From positions 1 to 18,767 of the forward strand of contig CAJUGT010000077.1 of NCBI GenBank assembly GCA_910586435.1: a stretch of DNA of 18,767 bases, in the 5' to 3' direction. The notes beneath the pieces were generated by a model. The model had not been told where the DNA came from. It saw only the letters and a list, made by a program, of their open reading frames with translations, and ran no database searches. Position 1 is the first letter of the stretch. Every line of letters starts with the position of its first letter. The stretch is from an uncultured Acetatifactor sp. GTDB taxonomy: Bacteria > Bacillota > Clostridia > Lachnospirales > Lachnospiraceae. Position numbers and translations under genes: made by a program. Below are positions 1 through 6,079 of this stretch, in pieces.

Positions 1-40
1 CATCGTCATAAGGCGTGTTTGTAATCCTTATATTTTCCAT
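1..40 (-). CDS. 5' end of a gene leaving the window; Rpn/PD-(D/E)XK-like N-terminus (partial)
   Basis: Only the first 13 codons lie in the window, starting at the ATG on the minus strand at 40 and reading MENIRITNTPYDD. A good SD (AGGAGA) sits 8 bases upstream, and a promoter and a leader hairpin precede it, so this is a real gene start. The peptide TNTPYDD resembles, from memory, the start of Rpn-family recombination-promoting nuclease/putative transposase proteins of Lachnospiraceae. Thirteen residues cannot prove that, so the family call is tentative while the gene call is firm. Its leader is nearly the same as that of the small gene at 5626. Confidence 0.5.
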   Translation of the reverse strand, partial: MENIRITNTPYDD

Positions 41-49
41 TGGATTCTG

Positions 50-79
50 TCTCCTATTCCAGTTCCTGCTTGCAGGAAC
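50..79 (-). promoter_or_regulatory. Hairpin plus SD leader, copy 1
   Basis: On the minus strand an 18-base inverted repeat (gttcctgc-aa-gcaggaac, 62-79) is followed at once by tggaataggaga (50-61), which contains the SD of the gene starting at 40. The same arrangement, 26 of 30 bases identical, lies at 5589-5618 before an unrelated gene. The sixth base pair of the stem is T-A here and C-G there, which keeps the pairing. The role is unknown: an RNA hairpin setting translation or mRNA stability, or a protein-bound DNA palindrome. Confidence 0.6.
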
Positions 80-131
80 TTGGCCTGCTTTTAAATTTCC
101 TCTTGACATTTCTTAGCGGGACTTTTATTAT

Positions 132-160
132 ATTTTACCACATGGAACAAATTTACTCAA
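132..160 (-). promoter_or_regulatory. Sigma-A-type promoter for the gene starting at 40
   Basis: On the minus strand TTGAGT (155-160) and TAAAAT (132-137) are separated by exactly 17 bases, and the -10 carries the extended TGG motif. Transcription would begin near 125, giving a leader of about 85 bases that includes the hairpin at 62-79. Confidence 0.6.
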
Positions 161-205
161 TCTGCCCGGTCAATATTTTTCTTAATTTAGGAAGATGCGG
201 CCATA

Positions 206-1390
206 TCAATTTTGTGAAATTGGGGTGTGACTCTTCATGTCACTTTCGCAATCTTGTATAAAACGGAACACCCTATATGCGTCATTGGCGGATTTTGTGT
301 CGTCCATGCGGATGAAATACGCCACAAATAAGATTTCTATACATTCCATCACACATGGAATAGCGTTTTTTTCTTCTACAGAAAGAGTAATTACACTTTC
401 GTAACCAGCCATAACAGATTTTACATTTTCAATCCACTCATTTTTGGTATAAGGATCATCTGTTTTTTCTGCCAATAATCCTGTCAAAAAATAACATACA
501 TCAAATATTCTTATATTTCTTTGACTCAAATCGAAATCAATGTATCCTGATAAATTGCCTTCAAAGAATAGAAAATTTCCAAAATGCACGTCTCTGTGAA
601 TCAATTGTTTTGGCAAATAATCATCTGTTTTTTCTAATAATGCCACTGTTTTTGAATATTCTGCTTCGGTAAGTATCTTCCACTCATTTTTTGTTAAACT
701 TTCCCATATCCACCCTTTCATCTCTTTCAGTAGACTGTTATCCCAGAACTCAATTTCTTTTTCGCATTGAATAAATGCCAAATGTAACTGTGCAATTGCG
801 CAGCCCATTTTCCACGCAATTGCGTTGTCTTTTATATTTGAAATATTATGTCCCTGTAATTTTGCTGACATAAAAAAATATTTTCCTTTACACTCAACAT
901 ATTTTTCTCCTGTTTTTGTTAGAACTGTCTCCGCAACCGGAATAGCGCAATGCAATAATATCTCCGCTGTTTTTATATTTCTTTTCAACTGCCTTTTGTC
1001 ATCATACACTTTTATTACATAAGACTGATTTATTTCCCATGCTGAGGGATATATCTGTAATAATTGTTTGCATTCAATTCCCCATAAAGGCAAAATCTGT
1101 TCTATTTGTTCTTTCACTTGCTGATATGCCACCTTTTCTTTTGAAATAATCCTTCTGATACTTGCCCCGGACAAATGAAATATAGTTCCAAGCTGACCGT
1201 TAGTTTTTCCTTCAAGATGCATTAAATAGATATGTTGGTTGCGTTTCTCTAATTCAATCTTGTATTCTGTCTTCCGCTTTACTTCACAATTTTTTTCTTT
1301 TGGTATATATAAATAGCCGTTTTGATAATATTTTCGGATCATCGAAAGTAACTCTTCAGGCAGAATATCATTTGCGTTTACATATTTCAT
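206..1390 (-). CDS. DNA-binding-domain/aminoglycoside phosphotransferase-like kinase fusion
   Basis: This 394-residue protein has two parts. Residues 1 to about 85 (beginning MKYVNANDILPEELL, with the later LSGASIRRII helix) match the CD3324-like family of small helix-turn-helix proteins in Clostridia. The rest is an aminoglycoside phosphotransferase/choline-kinase-type fold with the catalytic loop LIHRDVHFGN (HxDxxxxN) and the metal-binding IDFD of the DFG-equivalent position. It should transfer phosphate from ATP to a small hydroxylated molecule in the cytoplasm; the substrate cannot be read from sequence, and drug resistance should not be assumed. I chose the ATG at 1390 because GAGGGGTG lies just upstream; a GTG at 1402 would add four residues but overlaps that SD. 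It is transcribed alone, away from the next operon. Confidence 0.85.
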   Translation of the reverse strand: MKYVNANDILPEELLSMIRKYYQNGYLYIPKEKNCEVKRKTEYKIELEKRNQHIYLMHLEGKTNGQLGTIFHLSGASIRRIISKEKVAYQQVKEQIEQILPLWGIECKQLLQIYPSAWEINQSYVIKVYDDKRQLKRNIKTAEILLHCAIPVAETVLTKTGEKYVECKGKYFFMSAKLQGHNISNIKDNAIAWKMGCAIAQLHLAFIQCEKEIEFWDNSLLKEMKGWIWESLTKNEWKILTEAEYSKTVALLEKTDDYLPKQLIHRDVHFGNFLFFEGNLSGYIDFDLSQRNIRIFDVCYFLTGLLAEKTDDPYTKNEWIENVKSVMAGYESVITLSVEEKNAIPCVMECIEILFVAYFIRMDDTKSANDAYRVFRFIQDCESDMKSHTPISQN

Positions 1391-1422
1391 TGCACCCCTC
1401 ACTCCATTTGCGTGATTATTTT

Positions 1423-1431
1423 ATTATAACA
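1423..1431 (-). promoter_or_regulatory. Extended -10 promoter of the kinase gene
   Basis: The minus strand reads TGTTATAAT, a perfect -10 hexamer with the TGn extension, about 33 bases before the chosen ATG. No good -35 is visible at 17 bases, which fits an extended -10 promoter. Confidence 0.5.
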
Positions 1432-1668
1432 GACAATACCAGTATATTGGTGATTATATTTCTTTCTGTACAGAATATAAGCATCTTATCATTCTTTCTG
1501 ATATTGGATACCTTTCTCATAATTTTTTAAATTAGTCTTTTGCGTTAAATTGTATAAATTCATCAGATTTTGACCGTTATAATGCAGGCTATTTGGGATA
1601 ACATACGTTGCTTATTGTATCAATTCGTCTCGGAATTGTATATGCAATAAGTAAAATATTATATGATT

Positions 1669-1734
1669 TTGGCAAAAGACTAATTGCAGCGTATAATGAA
1701 AAAAATTGCGGTATATAGAAATCAATGATATAAT
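1669..1734 (+). promoter_or_regulatory. Two tandem sigma-A promoters in the gene-free region
   Basis: TTGGCA (1669-1674), 17 bases, TATAAT (1692-1697) is followed by TTGCGG (1706-1711), 17 bases, TATAAT (1729-1734). Both have ideal spacing and perfect -10 hexamers. The nearest plus-strand gene starts at 2120, so they imply a leader of about 380-420 bases or a separate non-coding transcript. The stretch 1403-2119 contains no convincing coding sequence. Confidence 0.6.
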
Positions 1735-1767
1735 GTAATTCTATCATTCAAAAGCCAGAGCTATTTT

Positions 1768-1783
1768 ATTACACAAGTGTAAT
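1768..1783 (+). promoter_or_regulatory. Operator-like palindrome
   Basis: ATTACAC-AA-GTGTAAT is a perfect 7-bp inverted repeat with a two-base centre, 34 bases after the downstream -10. With so short a loop it is more likely a dimeric-repressor site than an RNA hairpin. The regulator is unknown. Confidence 0.4.
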
Positions 1784-1809
1784 CATCCCTGGGTAATCAG
1801 TATTTGCTT

Positions 1810-1899
1810 CTCATGTCAGTACTGTGTTGTTGTCAGTCAACGATGCTACTGCGCCAGTTCCTTCCACTACCTTGTTCTGACGCAATAGACAAGCACTGA
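1810..1899 (-). repeat. Dispersed repeat, copy A
   Basis: Read on the minus strand, this stretch matches 11212-11295 on the plus strand. The shared blocks, in order, are TCAGTnCTTG, CGTCAGAACAAGG (13 bases identical), GTGGAAGG at the same 2-base offset, then GACnACAACAC. Both copies can encode RQNKxVEG in one frame, but neither belongs to a full gene. It may be a diverged small mobile or REP-like element, or a remnant of one. Confidence 0.55.
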
Positions 1900-1939
1900 C
1901 TGCCTCAAAATGAATGCGCAGTTGATGTGATTTTTATAT

Positions 1940-1987
1940 CATTTGACCATGGGTTGTGTCAAATGAATTATGAGGTAATGTCAAATG
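1940..1987 (+). promoter_or_regulatory. Operator-like repeats around a candidate promoter
   Basis: CATTTGAC (1940-1947) is followed by GTCAAATG at 1958-1965 and again at 1980-1987, 22 bases apart (two helical turns). The first two form an inverted repeat. TTGACC (1943-1948) with AATTAT (1966-1971) at 17 bases could be a weak promoter whose -35 and downstream flank lie within these sites, so a repressor binding here could control the Nudix operon. Confidence 0.4.
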
Positions 1988-2015
1988 GGATATGAAAAAA
2001 CAGCAACGGACCGGA

Positions 2016-2080
2016 CAAGCCCCGGGAGGGTTTACTGACGCGCCCGCGGCAGGAAATGCTCCCAGATTCAGGGGGGCTTG
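2016..2080 (+). ncRNA. GC-rich structured 5' leader of the Nudix operon
   Basis: In an otherwise AT-rich region, CAAGCCCC (2016-2023) pairs with GGGGCTTG (2073-2080). Stacked inside, GGGAG (2024-2028) pairs with CTCCC (2059-2063), and an inner hairpin forms from CTG-A-CGCG (2035-2042) and CGCG-G-CAG (2045-2052). The structure ends 22 bases before the SD (AGGAAGG) of the gene at 2120. I do not recognise a known riboswitch or T-box. Confidence 0.4.
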
Positions 2081-2119
2081 GGAGGCAAGTTGCGGAACTA
2101 AATTAGGAAGGATGAAAAA

Positions 2120-3220
2120 ATGAAACTAATCTGTGAATTAAATGATAAATTGGTTCTTGGGAAGGATGGACGTTCTGTAAAAGAGCCACGATTGACTGCC
2201 CGGGCCATTGTTAAGAACCCAAATGGGCTTTATGCGGTTATGTATTCCGATAAATTCAAATTGTACAGTCTCCCAGGGGGCGGTGTGGAAGATGGCGAGG
2301 ACATCCTTTCTGCGCTGCGTCGGGAAGTGCATGAAGAAACAGGCTGTGTCTGCGATGAGGTACAGGAACTGGGTATTGTTGTGGAGAACAGAGCAAGTTT
2401 AGATTACACGCAGATAAACTACTATTTTGTAGTCACTACCAGACATACACAGGGTGAAAATCATCTGACAGAAGAGGAGCAGACAAGCCGCACAGTTGTG
2501 CAGTGGCACATTTTTGATGACATGGTTCGGCTGATGAACGAACAAGATTTTGAACAAGTACAAGGGAAGTATCTGAAAGCGCGTGATATGGCTGCGCTGG
2601 GGGAATACTTAAAATGGGTGGAATTGTATGTGCCCCAAAGGGAGGATTTGTGGTTTTATCAGAAAATGATGTCGGATCCCAACACCATGTCCTACAATGC
2701 AGACTGGGATATTGACTTTGACGGCTACCATCGGGACACTGGCTGCATTGACTTTCCGAAGGAAAAATGGGGCGGCTGGTATGCCAATTGGGTGGGGAAA
2801 GAGCCGGATAACTTCTATGCCTATATTAAGCGCTGCGCTGATGGAGCATGGCTTGGTGATGTAAATTTCCATTATACCTCCGAAAAAGACTGGTGGGATA
2901 TGGGGATTGTAATCTATGCTCCTTACCGTGGCAAAGGTTATGCTGTTCCGGCGCTTGGGCTGATGCTTGAACATGCGTTCCGTGACTGCGGAATTTCCCG
3001 AATACATAACGATTTTGAGCTGGCCCGAAATGAGGTCTCCGCATGGGCAGCACACCGCAAAGCCGGGTTCAAGGAACTGGGTGTGGAGGGAGGATTCCTC
3101 CATGTGATGATTACAAGAGAAGATTATTTTCATGGAAATGAGCTGAAAGAGGAAAATAATGACTTTTTGCATAGTAAGGAGTATAATGACATCATGGGAG
3201 AAAGCCATTCAATCATATAA
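2120..3220 (+). CDS. Nudix hydrolase-GNAT acetyltransferase fusion
   Basis: The protein has 366 residues. Residues about 20-150 form a Nudix domain with a canonical box at 54-76 (G-x5-E-x7-REVxEETG), which binds Mg2+ and hydrolyses a nucleoside-diphosphate-linked compound. Residues about 165-345 resemble a GNAT/RimJ-like acetyltransferase, with the acetyl-CoA loop YRGKGYA and a downstream Asn-rich stretch (ARNEVSAWAAHRKAGF). Both activities should be cytoplasmic; neither substrate is evident. The ATG at 2120 follows AGGAAGG at good spacing. The Sel1 gene begins 18 bases downstream, so the two are probably cotranscribed. Both sets of motifs look intact. Confidence 0.88.
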   Translation: MKLICELNDKLVLGKDGRSVKEPRLTARAIVKNPNGLYAVMYSDKFKLYSLPGGGVEDGEDILSALRREVHEETGCVCDEVQELGIVVENRASLDYTQINYYFVVTTRHTQGENHLTEEEQTSRTVVQWHIFDDMVRLMNEQDFEQVQGKYLKARDMAALGEYLKWVELYVPQREDLWFYQKMMSDPNTMSYNADWDIDFDGYHRDTGCIDFPKEKWGGWYANWVGKEPDNFYAYIKRCADGAWLGDVNFHYTSEKDWWDMGIVIYAPYRGKGYAVPALGLMLEHAFRDCGISRIHNDFELARNEVSAWAAHRKAGFKELGVEGGFLHVMITREDYFHGNELKEENNDFLHSKEYNDIMGESHSII

Positions 3221-3238
3221 AGGAGGAGTAGAATAAAA

Positions 3239-5530
3239 ATGGAAGAAAAGAATGTAATAGTATATGACCTGGGATGGGAGAATAGGGCATTTGATGTGGA
3301 AGAATGCCGTGTTTCCGCGGAATCGGGATATGCGTTGGCACAGGATATGATGGGAAACTGTTATAAATATGGTGTGCATGTTAAAAAAGATTGGGCCGTC
3401 GCTGTTTCCTGGTTTGAAAAGTCAGCATTGCAGGGCAATGCCGCAGCGCAGCGCAGTCTGGGATATTGTTATCATAACGGCGAGGGCGTGGAGCAGAACT
3501 ATGAGAAAGCCGTATATTGGTACATAAAAGGCGCCGAAGGCGATGATATGGATGCGCAGCAGAATCTGGCAATATGTTATGAGCGTGGTCGGGGTGTGGA
3601 GAAGGATGATAAGAAGGCTGCGTATTGGTACACCAGAGCTGCTGAGCAGGGACATGAATGGGCGCAGTTTAATCTGGCCAACTTTTACGCCCATGGGCGA
3701 GGTGTGGAGCAGAATTATGAGAAAGCGGCGGAATGGTTTGCCAAATCTGCGGAACAGGGAAATTCTGACGCAAAGTGCAGCTTGGGAAATTGTTATCTTC
3801 ACGGCCAGGGGGTAGCGCAAGATAAGGACAGAGCAATCCAATTGCTTCAAGAGTCGGCTTCACAGGGCAATGAAACGGCATTGTATAATATAGGTGTCTG
3901 CTATGCCAACGGCGACGGTCTGCCTCAGGATTTCAAGGCAGCAGAGGAATGGTATTTGAAAGCGCATCAAAAGGGGAGCATCTCCGCAAAAGAAGCGCTG
4001 GGCAGTCTATACTATTTTGGGGACGGCGTGGAACAGAATTATAGAGTTGCTGTCCTGTGGTATAGGCAGGCAGCAGAGGAAGGACATGTGATAGCCCAAT
4101 ATCGTTTGGGATGGTGTTATAAAGCAGGGGAGGGTGTGGAACAGGATTACGCACAGGCATTCAAATGGTTAAAGATGGCGGCGGAACAGGGGGATGCGGA
4201 CGCGCAGGCTGTGCTGGCAAATCTATACGAAAACGGTCAGGGGGTGGAGAAGGACAGCGTACAGGCCTTTCAGTGGTGTGCCAAAGCGGCCGAACAGGGG
4301 AATGCCATAGCCCAATACAATATGGGGTGCAATTATAAAAATGGAACAGGAACAGGTCAGGATTACGATAAAGCGGCAATGTGGTTTGCCAAAGGGGCAG
4401 AGCAGGGAGACATGGACGCACAGCTTGCGCTGGCAAATTGTTATGATGGCGGCGAGGGTGTGGAACAGGATTACGAAAAAGCGGCGCAGTGGTATACAAA
4501 AGCTGCTGAGCAGGGGAATGCTGTAGCCCAGTATAATTTAGGCTGTTATTACGAAAGCGGCAGTGGAGTAGAGCAAGATTATGAGAAGGCGGTGGAGTGG
4601 TATACAAAAGCTGCAATACAGGGAGACGATTCCGCTCAATATAATCTGGCAAATATGTATCGTAATGGCAAGGGGGTGGAACAGGATTATGAAGAAGCGG
4701 TCAAATGGTATACAAAAGCTGCGGAACAAGGGGATGCAAGTTCTCAGTGCAATTTGGGCAGCTGTTATAAAAATGGCCGGGGAGCGGAACAGGATTACGA
4801 AAAGGCTGTGATGTGGTTTACCAAGGCCGCCAATCAAGGACATGTGAACGGACAGTACAATCTGGCGGTATGTTATAAAAATGGACAGGGTGTGAAGCAG
4901 GATCAGGCGAAGGCAGTGTATTGGTTTACCCAGGCGGCCCAAAGAGGTGACGCCGAGTCACAGTGTTATGTGGGATATTGCTATGAAGCGGGTGTGGGTG
5001 TGGAACAGGATGAAGCGCAGGCAGTGGAATGGTATGAAAAAGCTGCTGAGCAGGGGTATACCGCCGCTGAACATAATCTGGGGTACTGTTACAGGTATGG
5101 AAAGGGTGTGGAACAGGACTATGAGGAGGCAGTGGAGTGGTTTTCCAGAGCGGCTGAGAAGGGAAACGCCGATTCTCAATACCAGTTGGGATGCTGCTAT
5201 GTGAGGGGAATGGGCGTGGAAAAGGATTATGAGGAGGCAGTAAAGTGGTTTTCCGAGGCTGCCGATCAGGGTCTTGCGTCTGCCAAGCACTATCTGGGAG
5301 GATGCTATCAGAATGGCTGGGGTGTGGAACAGGATTATGAAACTGCGGCGGAGTGGTATGAAGAGGCTGCGGAACAGGGAAATGCTGATTCACAGTATAT
5401 GTTGGGAGCTTTATACGCAAACGGCCAGGGTGTGGAAGCGGATATGGAGGAAGCAGTGGAATGGTTTACCAAGGCGGCTGCCCAGGGGAACCAGAGAGCA
5501 AAGAAGACTTTGGAATCACTGGGATATTGA
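3239..5530 (+). CDS. Large Sel1-like repeat protein (20 repeats)
   Basis: The protein has 763 residues. After about 20 N-terminal residues it consists of 20 consecutive 36-residue Sel1-type repeats and a short cap ending ESLGY. The consensus is GnaxAqynLGxCYxnGxGVEqDyeeAvxWytkAAeq. Such TPR-related solenoids serve as protein-protein interaction scaffolds. There is no signal peptide or membrane segment, so it should be cytoplasmic. The start follows AAAGGAGGAG with ideal spacing. The repeats are diverged at the DNA level (108-bp period) but keep their frame throughout. Repeats 5 and 6 are the most divergent. The open frames on its opposite strand are an effect of the repeat composition. The binding partner is unknown; cotranscribed neighbours are candidates. 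Confidence 0.93.
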   Translation: MEEKNVIVYDLGWENRAFDVEECRVSAESGYALAQDMMGNCYKYGVHVKKDWAVAVSWFEKSALQGNAAAQRSLGYCYHNGEGVEQNYEKAVYWYIKGAEGDDMDAQQNLAICYERGRGVEKDDKKAAYWYTRAAEQGHEWAQFNLANFYAHGRGVEQNYEKAAEWFAKSAEQGNSDAKCSLGNCYLHGQGVAQDKDRAIQLLQESASQGNETALYNIGVCYANGDGLPQDFKAAEEWYLKAHQKGSISAKEALGSLYYFGDGVEQNYRVAVLWYRQAAEEGHVIAQYRLGWCYKAGEGVEQDYAQAFKWLKMAAEQGDADAQAVLANLYENGQGVEKDSVQAFQWCAKAAEQGNAIAQYNMGCNYKNGTGTGQDYDKAAMWFAKGAEQGDMDAQLALANCYDGGEGVEQDYEKAAQWYTKAAEQGNAVAQYNLGCYYESGSGVEQDYEKAVEWYTKAAIQGDDSAQYNLANMYRNGKGVEQDYEEAVKWYTKAAEQGDASSQCNLGSCYKNGRGAEQDYEKAVMWFTKAANQGHVNGQYNLAVCYKNGQGVKQDQAKAVYWFTQAAQRGDAESQCYVGYCYEAGVGVEQDEAQAVEWYEKAAEQGYTAAEHNLGYCYRYGKGVEQDYEEAVEWFSRAAEKGNADSQYQLGCCYVRGMGVEKDYEEAVKWFSEAADQGLASAKHYLGGCYQNGWGVEQDYETAAEWYEEAAEQGNADSQYMLGALYANGQGVEADMEEAVEWFTKAAAQGNQRAKKTLESLGY

Positions 5531-5588
5531 GATAGAGGTGTGTTCATGGAAATCCAGGCAATACTGTAATGGGAAGAGACCAGAACAT

Positions 5589-5618
5589 GTTCCCGCTTGC
5601 GGGAACTGGAATAGGAGA
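5589..5618 (+). promoter_or_regulatory. Hairpin plus SD leader, copy 2
   Basis: The inverted repeat gttcccgc-tt-gcgggaac (5589-5606) is followed by tggaataggaga (5607-5618), whose AGGAGA is the SD for the ATG at 5626. It duplicates the leader at 50-79, with one compensatory base-pair change and an altered two-base centre. The hairpin would end only 19 bases before the start codon, inside what looks like an operon, so it may isolate or tune translation of the small gene. Confidence 0.6.
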
Positions 5619-5625
5619 TGAATGT

Positions 5626-5958
5626 ATGCAGACAATTATTGTGCTTTTAAACCCGGCAAAACTTGAAAATCCGGATTTGGATTTGCGTTATGTTGTTCCG
5701 GATCGCATTGAGGAAATAACGGAATCCGCAATACAAGACAACGGATATGACTACATAGAAACAGAAAATGGACAACCGGGGCCATTGATGGGAATTTGGC
5801 TTGAGACGGAAAACGCGAGTGAAAATTGGCCTAAGATTATAGAGCTGTTTCAAAAGGAAAGATTTAAAGGAAACGATTTGTCCACATCGGCGCAAATCTA
5901 TATTTCAGAAAAGGATACGGATGAGATAGAAAACTGTACTCAGGTTTTTCCAGGGTGA
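5626..5958 (+). CDS. Small acidic protein of unknown function
   Basis: This 110-residue protein has no signal peptide and no membrane segment. It begins MQTIIVLLNPAKLENPDLDLRYVVPDR and is rich in acidic residues, with an alternating strand/helix pattern suggesting a compact alpha/beta fold. The start at 5626 is set by AGGAGA eight bases upstream; an in-frame ATG at 5569 lacks an SD and would place the leader hairpin inside the coding region. I do not recognise a named family. Its size and acidity, and a leader shared with an Rpn-like gene, would suit an immunity-type or accessory protein, but that is only a guess. No toxin partner is visible beside it. Confidence 0.75.
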   Translation: MQTIIVLLNPAKLENPDLDLRYVVPDRIEEITESAIQDNGYDYIETENGQPGPLMGIWLETENASENWPKIIELFQKERFKGNDLSTSAQIYISEKDTDEIENCTQVFPG

Positions 5959-6079
5959 CATGCTGCGCTGATGAATGGCAGATGGCAGTGACGGACCAAA
6001 TACATATGGTTTCAATGTGAACCAGAGACATTGCGGGAAGAGAGCAGAAGAGAAGATACTCAGGGCGGAGGGGCGTTGC

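Noticed and set aside
3381..5547. Several long open frames on the opposite strand and in other frames of the Sel1 gene
   Set aside because: They follow from the 108-bp repeat composition, have no SD sites and no recognisable domains.
5546..5569. Seven-codon ORF (MEIQAIL) after the Sel1 gene, stop overlapping an ATG at 5569
   Set aside because: Too short to support as a leader peptide, and the ATG at 5569 is not the likely start of the following gene.
5975..6079. 35-residue N-terminal extension of the helicase
   Set aside because: Homology starts at the ATG at 6080, which has GGAGGGG upstream; the extension is low-complexity and has no SD.
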